NCBI GenBank assembly: GCA_911728435.2
Contig: OU452207.1
Location: 372,001-436,000 of the forward strand
DNA: 64,000 nt
DNA from: Apoderus coryli
Lineage: Eukaryota > Arthropoda > Insecta > Coleoptera > Attelabidae
Reading direction: 5' to 3'
Part shown: positions 43,701 through 50,429 of the stretch, in pieces
How the letters are laid out: each line of letters opens with the position of its first letter
Numbering within the stretch: the first letter of the stretch is position 1
Notes under the pieces: model-generated
Told to the model about the DNA's origin: nothing
Database searches by the model: none
Seen by the model: only the letters and a program-made list of their open reading frames with translations
Translations under genes and position numbers: made by a program

Positions 43701-46356
43701 AGATGATTCACATAAAAAAGAATATGAACAGCATAAATGACAGAGCTGACATCCAATTTTTGATTGTAGCGATAGACATTTTTAACATTATTTTAAACAA
43801 TGCCAAATATTAAACAGAAATGATCTGAATTTTCTGGTACTTTATTAATGTTGTTATATATTATATGTATACCTAAATGTCTTCGTCAAAATGAAAAGAT
43901 GTTGTAAGGTATGTTTTATTAAATTATTTTTATTCTGTTTTAAAGTATTATGAATTTAATTGAAACCCTAAATCGGACAATAAAGGAATTAGAAGAAAGA
44001 TTAACAGGTTTGAAAAGTAATACAAAAAAACCAATGGGCACTAGCGTGGGATCTCAAACTTTCTCAGTAAGTTTTGATAAACATACTCAAACAGACACAA
44101 AAGGCAAAACTGCGGCATTCACTCAAACAGTTAAGAAGTCTGTTATATCTTGCGTTACCCAGACTGATGAGACTACGACCCTGCAGGATGAACTCACAAA
44201 TATGACCCCTACAACAGTGACAGATGTTACTATAGATAGCCAATCACTAACAGAAATAAGTAGAAGTATTTGTGGATGTTTTGAGTGGTCTTGTTGGTGA
44301 CAGATTCCTAGTCTCATCTATTATAAAAAATAACGCCACTCTGTCATGTGTTGTCGAAGACATTAAACAACTAACTAAAGGGTTTAATAAAAGCGATTTC
44401 GTGGTTATTAGTGGTGGAACAAGATATGTTACCTTGGGCAAAATGTTGGAAAATGACGCTGTAAAATTGATAAAAGATGTGAGTTCTAGAACAAATGTAA
44501 TTTTTACGTCTGTGCCTATATATTCTAACAACTTCTACCTAAACAGATTAATTGATCATTTCAATATTAAGAACTCTAGGCAAAATTTTTGAAAAGATAC
44601 TCTTTAAACAATTAGCCAACTATTTTGAAAGAAATAATTGATTTTCTCCAAAACAATTTGGATTTAGACCGAAACTTAACACCGTTTCAGCTATAGAAAA
44701 CTTTATAAATAGCGTTATAACCGCTTTTGAGAGTAGAAGGCTTGTGGGGGCTTCTTTTCTTGATTTAACAAAGGCGTTTGATTGCGTTTCACACGATATC
44801 TTGTTGGGTAAACTGGAGCGATACGGTATGAGTGCGAATTCGATTCGTTTGCTGAGTTCCTATCTCACTGGTAGGAATGTCGTAACGATGTTTGAGTCAA
44901 AGTCTTCTCAGCCCTTGTTGGAGTCCCACAGGGCTCGGTGCTCGGACCTCTATTGTTTTTGATTTTCATTAATGATTTACAGCTACATCTGCCATGCTCT
45001 GACCTGACATTGTTTGCAGACGATTCAACTATTGTCGATGTTGAACTGTCGAGTGATGTTCTGGCCTCAAGTATGATTAATTCACAGTCGAGGGCTGCGG
45101 ACTGGTTTGCAGCTAACAAACTCTGTATGAATGCCAATAAAACAGCTACTAAAATATTTACATTACGTGAGACGGATGTTGCTGTTTCTGATGGTCTGGT
45201 AAAGTTTTTGGGTGTCACTTTGGACCAAAAGCTAACCTGGGCAGGTCATGTCGAGGTTACCATTGCCAAGTTGTCTAAGGTTGTGTTCATGTTGCGAAGC
45301 TTGAAGGGTGAAGTCTCTTTTAATGTTTTGAAATCAGCATATTATGGCCTTTTTCACAGTGTGGCTTCATATGCTTTGTCAATTTGGGGACACTCTTGTC
45401 ATGCTAGTCGGGTATTCGCAATCCAAAGACGAGTGGTGCGAATAATGACAGATTTAAAGTTTAGAGAGGATGTCAGACGTAAATTTAAAGAATGTAAAAT
45501 AATTACACTCTCGTGTCTCTATATCTACAATTCAATTATGTATGTGAAAAATAATTACAATCTGTACATAAAGAATGATGAAGTTCACAACCACAATACC
45601 AAAAACAAAAATGACATTCTTCCTGAATATATGAGGTTGGGTAGAGGCAGAAATTCTGTGAATTATTATGGTCCGACATGCTATAATCATTTGCCAGATA
45701 GTTTAAAAACACTGAGCCTTGCAATGTTCAAAAATAGATTGAAAAACTACTTAATTGACCAGGCTTTTACTCCATTGATGAATTCCTCAGCACTGACTTT
45801 CTGTTTTGATTAAGTTATATACATTTTTATGTTTTTATGTTGTGTACTGTAATATTTTAATATTTAATATGACTTGTGTAAACCTTTTTTGGTAATGACA
45901 TGTAATGACAATAAATAAATAAATAAATAAATTGTAAGGCTCGTGAATTGTTTTGTTGGTTACCTGTGTTTTTAAAAAGTTTTGTTGAATACATGTTTTT
46001 GTTTTATGTTAATGAAATATTTAATATTTTTTAGAAATTATAAAAAAAAAAGAAGTTTCTGTTGCCTGAAGAAGACAACGTAATGTTGTCGAAACGAAAA
46101 TATTATTTCAAAAAGCTAGTTTCATCTGAACCTCATTTCCCAAGAAAATCGACTAGTAAAAAAATTAAATAATAAGGTTCAAGAAAACTTTCAAGAATAA
46201 TAGAAGTTTTTTAAATCAATCTGATTTCTATTATTCTTTTTTGTGCAGAGTGAAAGTCATGTAAAAACTTGCTAAAAACTTAAGTTTCTATATACGATAT
46301 AAAAGCACTAACCTTGTGTTTACGACAAACACTACAAATATCAATTTAAAAATCAT
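16790..46356 (-). CDS. RR-domain cuticular protein (CPR family), six exons
   Basis: Minus-strand exons 46356-46313, 41248-41020, 39552-39238, 22046-21867, 18586-18467 and 16885-16790 sum to 984 nt and encode 327 aa; the first intron is phase 2, the others phase 0, all GT-AG. Residues 1-18 (MIFKLIFVVFVVNTRTLA) are a signal peptide. Residues 19-196 are Gln/Pro/Tyr-rich with poly-Gln runs. Residues 197-257 are the chitin-binding Rebers-Riddiford domain: YQFGFDVKDD, GSYSVVDADGYIRTV and YTADPKEGFKAEV. A VTREPTDIVVKIPKPEP linker and a second poly-Gln tail follow to residue 327. Such proteins bind chitin in the extracellular cuticle. Start choice: only this ATG gives a signal peptide and a matching splice phase. 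Introns are swollen by TEs; intron 3 is 17.2 kb. The RR-1/RR-2 subtype is not assigned. Confidence 0.92.
17000..17254 (-). other. Unclassified open segment in cuticle intron 5
   Basis: A short minus-strand frame (VPELLGTHVFHDLELDFF) lies next to the jockey 3' tail. I do not recognise it; it may be part of a TE or spurious. Confidence 0.25.
17255..18430 (-). mobile_element. Jockey-superfamily LINE relic in cuticle intron 5
   Basis: Minus-strand pieces of the RT: LYTDFCKAFDCVNHG (18417-18217), MDLNVSKCFLINFNRSRNS (18102-17899) and IQHRFLRFIHFNFQRP (17809-17609). It ends with an (ATT)n tail at 17260-17282, the expected 3' end of such LINEs. Its 5' end is only about 37 bp from cuticle exon 5. 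Multiple frameshifts. Confidence 0.7.
18600..19590. other. Cuticle intron 4: possible hAT end and a hairpin
   Basis: CAGTAGCGGCTCGTG at about 18627 resembles a hAT terminal repeat, but no partner end is found. CTATTTGAGAAT near 18982 pairs with ATTCTCAAATAG near 19018 as a 12-bp hairpin. The rest is AT-rich. Confidence 0.3.
19600..21290 (-). mobile_element. Dong/R4-like LINE relic with restriction-like endonuclease
   Basis: Minus-strand order: an RT remnant with FIEYRKAFDSTSHQLL (about 20900-20860), an internal part with NLNKDKPLHGVFYNT (about 20490), a tail with LSPCPTYGHLHRHDAALRVL (about 20256) and a segment with NKADIVLLEK and KIFVIEFSAPAET (about 20060-19990). The last resembles the restriction-enzyme-like endonuclease that sits C-terminal to the RT in R4/Dong LINEs. 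Several stops and frame changes. A second member is at 23344-24330. Confidence 0.6.
21467..21650 (+). mobile_element. mariner transposase fragment
   Basis: NRIIVTGDEPSVHHY matches the first catalytic Asp region of mariner transposases (usually GDE.WVHHY). Only about 60 codons remain, in cuticle intron 4. Confidence 0.6.
22047..22565. other. Start of cuticle intron 3, no repeat recognised
   Basis: AT-rich intron sequence next to exon 4 (acceptor at 22047-22048). No coding content is seen. Confidence 0.4.
22566..23358 (+). mobile_element. Jockey-superfamily LINE, RT relic cut by a Dong-like element
   Basis: The frame at 22589-23077 has SGPDDIPAFILRD, CRPVSLLPNFSKVFE and IYTDFSKAFDKLNHS. After one frameshift the next frame has NGAPQGSCLAPLIFSVFIND and VADDLKLYR (normally F/YADD). 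The protein stops being jockey-like near 23358, where the opposite-strand Dong/R4-like element begins: a sharp chimeric junction. Confidence 0.8.
23344..24330 (-). mobile_element. Dong/R4-like LINE C-terminal half
   Basis: A 290-residue open frame (24216-23344) contains LYLPRSSGGRGLCNIEE, KPLHGKFMSALNSQ, a CCHC-type knuckle (CRLCHAVQETIQHLSSGC) and a C-terminal RPDIVLFCKK with CFILDVAVPLDHNI, as expected for the restriction-like endonuclease of R4/Dong LINEs. The RT core is missing; an AT-rich (TTA)n tract at 24310-24331 lies upstream of the fragment. The open frame is intact, so this copy is relatively young. Confidence 0.65.
24331..25097. other. Intron DNA, no gene seen
   Basis: AT-rich sequence without recognisable coding or repeat ends. 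The 3' untranslated end of the CR1-like element probably starts near 24960. Confidence 0.4.
25098..26345 (-). mobile_element. CR1/jockey-group LINE relic
   Basis: Minus-strand frames: RT fingers/palm (26339-25755) with GFRSNRSTDTALGQA, FFDLSKAFDTIGHK and NGIPQGSCLSPTLFNIFIN; a second (25773-25435) with STKFLGIYTDNKLTWSTHI; and a C-terminal one (25544-25098) with HSHNTRNKNNLVLPFSRS. The catalytic box reads YADE instead of YADD and is followed by a deletion, so the RT is dead. A 21-base C run interrupts the region. Confidence 0.8.
25509..25529. repeat. Poly(C)21 homopolymer
   Basis: Twenty-one consecutive C on the + strand inside the CR1-like RT relic; on the coding strand it reads as a poly-Gly run at the frame change. 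Confidence 0.95.
26346..27169. other. Intron DNA, no gene seen
   Basis: AT-rich. Possibly the 5' remainder of the LINE at its left end; otherwise nothing recognisable. Confidence 0.4.
27170..27265 (-). mobile_element. Tc1/mariner transposase C-terminal tag
   Basis: The minus strand reads VNICEEVEKYGEVGGGHLED, like the C-terminal end (..GGGH.E..) of many Tc1/mariner-type transposases. Too short for certainty. Confidence 0.4.
27352..28255 (-). mobile_element. Jockey-superfamily LINE, RT relic
   Basis: Minus-strand pieces: SGVPQGSNLGPLLFLLFIND and FFADDLKIFATID (28288-27908), MRSKLEYSSIIWYPQYN (27819-27634) and a C-terminal end with RTNVLLRSPVHVMCSNFNRV (27594-27352). It is 5' truncated at about 28255, inside the RT. 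Frame breaks make it inactive. Confidence 0.8.
28256..28984. other. Intron DNA, no gene seen
   Basis: AT-rich, nothing recognisable. Confidence 0.4.
28985..29120 (+). mobile_element. Short LINE RT fragment
   Basis: GSVLGPLPFCLYTANLPECL follows a stop where Gln of the PQG motif is expected. It is a third type of RT in the window, cut by the Tc1/mariner piece that follows. Confidence 0.5.
29077..29571 (-). mobile_element. Tc1/mariner-superfamily transposase, N-terminal two thirds
   Basis: A 164-residue open frame carries a DNA-binding part (ARAAAREYQNRYPNRRHP), HPGDRERRLLFCNWVLGK and the first catalytic block WSDEATFTRDG. The catalytic core after it is missing (3' truncation at about 29110). 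The same family is at 47690-48330. Confidence 0.75.
29861..31524 (-). mobile_element. Ty1/copia retrotransposon, integrase end to RT
   Basis: A 456-residue open frame (31520-30150) starts in the integrase C-terminal region (MAERKNRTLVEKARCLLIAS, then LHEFGAKAFIMNKNPQKGKF), passes an acidic linker and enters the RT (KNKLAADGSIERKKARLVTR, MDVTTAYLNGELEEEIFME, KKALYGLKQAGRQWYKKLDE), reaching the catalytic YVDDIY. There a (TA)n slippage at about 30185-30199 shifts the frame; RT sequence continues in a second frame (30208-29861). Gag, protease, most of integrase, RNase H and LTRs are missing, so this is an internal fragment with a long intact frame. Confidence 0.88.
31525..31940. repeat. GGGTGT-box repeat copy and flank
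   Basis: In reverse orientation, ATTTATACAGGGTGATTCAT (about 31755-31736) and GAGATACAGGGTGTGCGA (about 31648-31631) form the two-box repeat. GCATTTGCGGA near 31661 also resembles the copy at 13543. No gene is seen. Confidence 0.5.
31941..32125 (-). other. Open segment of unknown origin
   Basis: The minus strand reads KLIDIVGGGSATFAIHDKNQ and goes on to VKGDTYYE followed by GT. The composition is protein-like and could be an exon or a TE remnant. I do not recognise the family. Confidence 0.25.
32126..32649. other. No gene seen; possible LTR-like end
   Basis: TGTTACGGAC at about 32092 resembles an LTR start, but no matching partner or target duplication was found. Confidence 0.3.
32650..34575 (+). 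mobile_element. I-like LINE: RT, RNase H and CCHC tail
   Basis: Domains in order: RT from the PQGSPLSP region (stops before it) with LKFADDILIVCSG (about 32825-32865) and VKYLGIEFDYQLNWRVQV; then, after a frameshift near 33355, a linker and RNase H (about 33715-34105) with the acidic residues of FTDGS, TAEIIAIKRA, IFSDSRAAL and EIADQLA. A further shift near 34085 leads to a C-terminal part with CECGEEETLQHIFFECP (a CCHC knuckle) ending at 34563-34565. I-clade LINEs have this layout. It is 5' truncated in the RT and inactivated by two frameshifts, but each domain is well kept. Confidence 0.82.
34576..35964. other. LINE 3' end then intron DNA
   Basis: About 150 bp of the I-like element's 3' UTR, then AT-rich intron. 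No gene seen. Confidence 0.45.
35965..36200 (-). mobile_element. LINE C-terminal zinc-knuckle fragment
   Basis: Minus-strand RRLRIGHTKVTHAPLMNKDD and CNSCQRQLTVKHILSDC match the C-terminal tail of RNase-H-bearing LINEs. It abuts another LINE fragment. Confidence 0.6.
36250..37205 (-). mobile_element. Non-LTR RT relic of a further family
   Basis: Minus-strand pieces: LLSIAGKVLARILSNRL and ETQCGFRPNRGTADMIF (about 37120-37000), FDSVNLEALWRMLR, VIELQYADDNVVLADTEED (about 36700-36645), then VVPTHTYTCESWTTYWKH near 36450. Frames change several times. Fragments at 57340-57540 and 59430-59620 are from the same or a related family. Confidence 0.7.
37206..37734. other. Intron DNA, no gene seen
   Basis: No domain or repeat end recognised. 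Confidence 0.4.
37735..37960 (+). mobile_element. R1/I-group LINE C-terminal relic
   Basis: ELLKSWAKKEHQRYWDRISK corresponds to RELLKYWAKNAHQRYWEHIP in the copy at 4999-5436. The remainder is out of frame. Confidence 0.6.
37961..38485. other. Intron DNA, no gene seen
   Basis: Unrecognised sequence between the LINE relic and the Penelope-type inverted repeat. Confidence 0.4.
38568..38600 (-). ncRNA. Hammerhead-like core, left arm
   Basis: On the minus strand: CUGAAGA, extra A, 6-bp stem II GACAAA/UUUGUC, then GAAACGUC, with GUC as a proper cleavage triplet and ACGU as a minimal or dimeric stem III. Confidence 0.6.
38805..38837 (+). ncRNA. Hammerhead-like core, right arm
   Basis: Identical to the left-arm core but on the plus strand: CUGAAGA 38805-38811, extra A, stem II 38813-38818 with 38824-38829, GAAAC 38830-38834, GUC 38835-38837. 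Confidence 0.6.
38969..38996 (-). ncRNA. Hammerhead-like core lacking a cleavage triplet
   Basis: Minus strand: CUGAGGA, then a 4-bp stem CUAA/UUAG flanked by a C-C mismatch, then GAAACGCGC. There is no NUH triplet after GAAA, so it is probably inactive. Confidence 0.4.
39611..39635 (+). repeat. (TGGGT)5 microsatellite
   Basis: Five perfect TGGGT units in cuticle intron 2. TTGGG-type repeats act as telomere repeats in some beetles; here it is too short to claim that. Confidence 0.9.
39780..40270. repeat. Possible short interspersed repeat in cuticle intron 2
   Basis: CGCCATCTAGCGG (39810) and CGCCACCTAGCGG (about 40115) bracket a non-coding stretch that ends in CCGGTATATCC. It looks like a non-autonomous repeat, but no termini are proven. 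A 74-residue minus frame at 40691-40467 is unrecognised. Confidence 0.35.
41318..41540 (+). repeat. GGGTGT-box repeat copy
   Basis: ATACAGGATGTTTCGGAAAG followed by GAGATACAGGGAGTTAAAA about 85 bp later. Confidence 0.45.
41546..42576. mobile_element. Non-autonomous DNA transposon (about 1.03 kb) with ACGTT subrepeats
   Basis: The ends are imperfect inverted repeats: CCAGTAAACACACATACG at 41546 and the complement of CCATTAAACACATATACG ending at 42576. The interior has dozens of ACGTT/AACGT words and a 21-bp inverted repeat (TAATACGATTACACAAACGTT near 41779 with its complement near 41820). No transposase is encoded. The superfamily is not assigned; no target duplication is seen. Confidence 0.6.
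42112..42160. repeat. 10-bp inverted repeat GTTTCGGCGA / TCGCCGAAAC
   Basis: This lies inside the 1.03-kb element. It resembles the stem II/GAAAC part of hammerhead-like repeats but lacks CUGANGA. Confidence 0.35.
42727..43150 (+). mobile_element. Tc1/mariner transposase N-terminal part
   Basis: KYTDMFLTLGKCLGSATAS and RRARAGRPKSVTPKT (42727-42950) are followed, out of frame, by LKEYELHPYHYRQVQELLPD and FPQRLDFCEF. This is the DNA-binding and linker part of a transposase; the catalytic core is missing. In cuticle intron 1. Confidence 0.65.
43160..43505 (-). mobile_element. Penelope-like element RT fragment
   Basis: Minus-strand KPTWSQRYTHYNSSHPLSHK followed by LADRAIMLTDPEY matches the region just downstream of the Penelope RT core. 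Decayed by a frameshift. Confidence 0.65.
43545..43813 (+). mobile_element. Penelope-like element endonuclease C-terminal fragment
   Basis: NTALKKHIEEHNHEFNFEST and KKREILEMIHIKKNMNSIND match the C-terminal end of the GIY-YIG endonuclease region of Penelope-like elements. It is opposite in orientation to the RT fragment just upstream, suggesting an inverted rearrangement. Confidence 0.6.
43950..45935 (+). mobile_element. CR1/jockey-group LINE, ORF1 joined to RT by deletion
   Basis: ORF1-like frames: a coiled-coil start with METHOD-like spacing absent but LIETLNRTIKELEERLTGLK clear (43950-44300), then an SGNH-esterase-like part with DFVVISGGTRYV (44272-44592). The endonuclease is missing. From 44585 the RT begins directly (LGKIFEKILFKQLANYF), with FLDLTKAFDCVSHD, a frameshift at the PQG motif (about 44930), LTLFADDSTIVDVE and a C-terminus with HNHNTKNKNDILPE ending at 45811-45813. 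The 3' end is an (AAAT)n tail at 45910-45931. Internal deletion and frameshifts make it inactive, but the last 291 codons are open. Confidence 0.82.
46066..46095 (+). ncRNA. Hammerhead-like core, no cleavage triplet
   Basis: CUGAAGA (46066-46072), extra A, perfect 6-bp stem II GACAAC/GUUGUC (loop GUAAU), GAAAC, then GAAAA instead of GUH. The core fold is kept but the site is lost. Confidence 0.5.
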
Positions 46357-46525
46357 TTTTACTAATTATTTCAGGAAAATATCACTTTTACACAAAACTT
46401 TTCAACCATTAATGTATCACAAAATGATGTTCTTGTACTATTATAGTTGAATGAAAACCATTTAAAACGAAATCAATCAAAACAGAGTCAGCAAACTTTA
46501 AACCAATCGCCAGTCAATTGCAAAA

Positions 46526-46535
46526 TATTTATATA
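46526..46535 (-). promoter_or_regulatory. TATA box of the cuticle gene
   Basis: TATATAAATA on the minus strand, about 170 bp before the ATG at 46356. This predicts a transcript start near 46500 and a 5' UTR of about 145 nt. Confidence 0.55.
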
Positions 46536-46931
46536 CATTTTTGTTAAATCCCACCGCAATCCCTCTTTTTCCCCAAATTCTTTTTGCTTTTGTATCGGGA
46601 AATTATTGAGATTTCGTTCGTTTTGAATCAGTCGGTCGGATTCTATGGGTACTTTCATAATAGGTACTTTACTAGACTATTTAATCGCTATGATAACTAT
46701 GTGAATGTTGGTTGTTAATAATGTGTGGTGCTCGCTGAATCGTATCTACCAGAGAGTAGTAATACTTACTATAGGCAAAAGAGAAAGGTATCTTTCGATC
46801 ATTATTGCATATATATTATGTTTTTGTTGTTAGAGCTGGGTTATTTTTATTCATAGGGTGCAATATGATTTTATTTTCCTTCAGGCTAATTGTTATGTCA
46901 AAGTTAGACGAAGTTCGGAACGCTCGATCAA

Positions 46932-47165
46932 ATAAACTTAGTATACAGGGTGTCCTACGGTGGCAACCCATTAGATTATTTCAAAAACTACTTCGAATTG
47001 AATTTTGAAAATGTCAGTGTCTATATTGTCAAATATGCTCTACTCAAATAATATAATAGCAACGGCATAGTACTTCCGGTTATATCGGAAGTTGAAGGCA
47101 ACTTTGTTATTTTAAATTGAACATCCTATATATTATTACATTTTTGGATTCTAAATAAGATTTCA
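46932..47165 (+). repeat. Interspersed repeat, copy 1
   Basis: It starts TATACAGGGTGTCCTACGG and contains CGGTTATATCGGAAGTTGAA. A second, inverted copy is at 49895-49992. Non-coding. Confidence 0.6.
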
Positions 47166-47689
47166 GATATATTTTATGTATCATGTCCTATACCTACCGT
47201 CAGTTGTTTTTGACTTATATCAAGATTTATGTCAAAATTGACAGTTTAGGGCTCCATAACAATTCCGTTTTTTTCTTGTAAATCAGTATTTAATAAAAAT
47301 TTTGCAGGTATTTTCTTATCACGTGGGTTCTTTTTCGAATTGACAAGACATTTTCTGATTAGTTTATACAGGGTGGTCAAAAAATTATATTGAAAACGGT
47401 TCAAGAAAAACAGTTGAAACTCAATTTTTTCAAATGGAATGGGTATATTATTACTATTTTATCTTCCTTAGCATTAAAAAATAATGCAATTTTGTAATAG
47501 GTTATCATTTTCTAAAATGCATAGTTTTCGAAATATCGTCATTTTAAATTTTTCTGCAGCGCCTACTGTTGTCTCTCTGGAAGCTAGCTAATTCATTTAG
47601 TTAGCCATGAAATTATTGTCATTTTAACGTCAAACTAAACGTAAAATTAATAAAAATGAAAAATACTTATTGATATTATAAATTTCCTC
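47166..47689. other. No gene; another GGGTGG box at 47370
   Basis: TATACAGGGTGGTCAAAAAA (47368 on) may be the outer end of the transposon whose transposase lies at 47690-48330. No right end found. Confidence 0.35.
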
Positions 47690-48330
47690 GAATGAAGTTC
47701 GGATGCGTCCTACTAATTCTTCTTTTCAATTAATTGGGGTGGAATAACCTTTTGTTTAATTGCCCCCAAACATAAAAATTCAGCGGTGATAGATCTGGAG
47801 ATCTCGTTGGTCAATCCCGAGGCCCTAAACGTCTGATCCATCGATCTTCAAACATTTCATTAAGCTGTTGTGTGATTCTATTTCCACAGTGAGGTGGTGC
47901 TCCATGTAACTGGTACCAACAACTTCTTAATTCATTTAATGATCGATTATCCAAAAAATGCGCCACAAAATTTTGCAAAATATAAAGATAACCTTCCGTA
48001 TTTAAATTATGCTCGTAAATAAATTCAACATGTGTGTCTTTCACCATACAAAAAACGTTCACACTAAATTTATTTTGAAAATTTTGTTCACGAATAGCGT
48101 GCGGATTCTCAGAAGCCCAAAAATGACTCTTTTGTCTAGTAACGATTCCATCTCTCGAAAATTTCGACTCATCTGTCCAAATCACTTTTTGCAGAAACCC
48201 AGGATCTTCTTGCGTCGTTCGGTATCACCTGCTTCCAGACCACAAAGATATTTGAATTTAAATGGATGTAAACCACTACTTTTTAATATGTTTGGGCAGA
48301 GGATTTTGAAATTCCTAGATCTTGTTCACG
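47690..48330 (-). mobile_element. Tc1/mariner-superfamily transposase, catalytic half, dead
   Basis: Minus-strand order: GLEAGDTERRKKILGFCKK, first Asp block WTDESKFSRDG, SENPHA, then QLHGAPPHC, where the catalytic Asp of the usual QDGAPPH is His. It continues to FEDRWIRRLGPRD, a TGA in place of Trp, then PTRSPDLSPLNFYVWG with the third Asp. Lost Asp plus stop means no activity. It is related to the fragment at 29077-29571. Confidence 0.78.
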
Positions 48331-48510
48331 CACGCACGCACTGATGATTCAGGATATGTATTAAAATATGCCAAAACATATTAAAAAGTAGTGGTTTACA
48401 TCCATTTAAATTCAAATATCTTTGTGGTCTGGAAGCAGGTGATACCGAACGACGCAAGAAGATCCTGGGTGTCTGCAAAAAGTGATTTGGACAGATGAGT
48501 CGAAATTTTT
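48158..48510. repeat. Foldback: inverted duplication of transposase sequence
   Basis: The left arm (48158-48298) and right arm (48371-48510) are about 140-bp near-perfect reverse complements around a loop of about 72 nt containing GCAC repeats. The arms encode the part of the transposase around the first catalytic Asp. A transcript would fold into a long hairpin. Confidence 0.85.
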
Positions 48511-49745
48511 ACTGATAATTTCTCAATTGACTCTCAATTAAAGTTGTAAAATGAACGTGCATGACAGATTATTGAAAATTGTTAATGTTTCGCGTTTTTG
48601 TGCCTAATATTAATAGTTTTGTAGGGTTGTCAATTGTATTATACCTACTATTTAAGGTGAATCTCCTACTAAATTGTAAAAAAACCAATGGTATGATTCT
48701 TTTTCCAAGGACGCGGATGTAATTAACGTGAGAAGTACCACGAAAATACACTAAATTAGACTTAGGTATAATAATTTCAATATAAATGACTAAATATCAC
48801 TATCAATGGTAACAACGAGCATATAAAGATTTGAAACGCAATTAAAAAGGAGAAAACAATGTGTAAATGTACACTTTTATGATATTTATGGAGATATTTA
48901 TGTATGTTGTTTAGGTATGTGCATGTTGGCTACGGTCAAATGCCTCTTATTAATGAAAAAATGTATACATAGCGATCTATAAATGAGTGTGAATTTCTGT
49001 GTATGAATGTACGCACATATTGAGCTCTCTCACTCGCCACCAATTTGGGTTTTAATTGATCACTGTTCCAACTGACTGACCAAGATCATTAAATGCTTTG
49101 TTACTCAACTACAAAAATATATATTTACAAATGTTACATTTTAAATGTATACCTACACATTAAAGTACCTACACGTTGGTTTAACATTTGAAATAATGAG
49201 AAGAATAATTAATTAGGTTGAGAAATTTAATTACCGATATATCCGTAATAATTAGTAATCAGTAAATTAGTGAGAACGATGTTGATTTTAGTAATTCCAG
49301 ATTTCAACAGATTGCTTCATTATCCAGTGATATGGGAAACATAAAAACATTTCCTATTTTTGGTGTTTTGTTAGGTACTAGAAAGAGTTAAAGATTCTTC
49401 ATTAGTCCAATATTCTCACTTATCCAGCTCCCTTCACAGATCTGAACAATTTTCAGCGTTTTCTCAGCAACCATTTATGAAATCGTCCACGTGGTAATTA
49501 TTCATTGCCACACAATTGGCTCTGAGTTTTCTGTGAAATTCCGCGACAATTCATTGCTCTATTCTTTATCCTTATCACTCTTTTTGAGAAAGGGAAGAAT
49601 AGCTCTTATACAAATGAAGGCCACAGAGAGACTGATTTGTTTACAGAAGTGTATGGAGGTGAGTTTATTAGATTAAAATTTTGTATCATTAGTTATACAT
49701 TTTTTTTATTTATCATTACGAAACTAAATATTTGTTGACAAGATC
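48511..49745. other. No gene seen
   Basis: AT-rich DNA without recognisable elements. Confidence 0.4.
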
Positions 49746-49992
49746 TTAAAAAGATTTTTGCCAGTTCATTAGGTGTGACGTGGAGAATTTTTCTAATATG
49801 AATCTAATTGGAAATTAACCTCCTATAACCTTAGATTAATATTAAAAAAATTCTCCACGCCACACCTAATGAACTGACAAAAATCTTTAAAATATCAAAG
49901 TCGCCATCAACTTCTGGTATAACCGAAATTCAATTCAAGGCAGTCCCTGGAATATACTAATGGGCCGCCACCATAGGACAACACCGTGTATA
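49746..49992 (-). repeat. Interspersed repeat copy 2 with a 50-bp foldback
   Basis: 49895-49992 is the inverted counterpart of the repeat at 46932-47165. Next to it, about 50-bp arms (49746-49799 and 49837-49890; shared core CCTAATGAACTG) are inverted with few mismatches. Confidence 0.65.
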
Positions 49993-50217
49993 TCTGCTAT
50001 GTATTAACTATCAAGAAGTATAATGAAATTATAGTGAAAAAAACTTATAATTAATATAACAATAATTAAGTAATTGTGTTCGAAAAATATAGTAAATTAT
50101 ATTAATTATTCTATATCGACTATTATTATTACTAGCATATGGAAAGAATATAATAGAGTACTTGTCTATTATATTCTAGGCATGTAGTAAAATGTTATAA
50201 TCATAATCATAGGTAAT

Positions 50218-50230
50218 AGTAATTATATTA
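50218..50230. repeat. Left 13-bp target-site duplication
   Basis: AGTAATTATATTA, repeated exactly at 51122-51134 on the other side of the retrozyme-like insertion. Confidence 0.8.
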
Positions 50231-50381
50231 AGAGGATTTCATGTCCGTAAGTATAATAAATGAAAATAATTTCGTGGCAAAGCGGACTAAAATGTTGGCT
50301 TTACCTACACAAGGAATTTTGTTTAATTTAGCAGGGCCCCAGTCTAATTCGATAGAAACCAGACCGAGGCATGGGTCGACA

Positions 50382-50429
50382 GGTACTGACGAATTCGTTT
50401 CGCTCTTGTTATGAGCTCGTCAGAGCACC
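50382..50429 (-). ncRNA. Complete type I hammerhead ribozyme, copy A
   Basis: Minus strand: stem I GGUGCU with AGUACC (6 bp, one G-U), CUGACGA, stem II GCUC/GAGC with loop AUAACAA, GAAA, stem III (A-U, C-G, G-C) with loop AAUU, cleavage site GUC. Every conserved core base is present and no extra base follows CUGANGA. Confidence 0.88.

Noticed and set aside
50278..50360. Box A-like TGGCAAAGCGG and a weak box B in the retrozyme unit, as a pol III promoter
   Set aside because: They lie on the strand opposite to the unit's hammerheads, the spacing is about 70 nt and box B lacks key bases.
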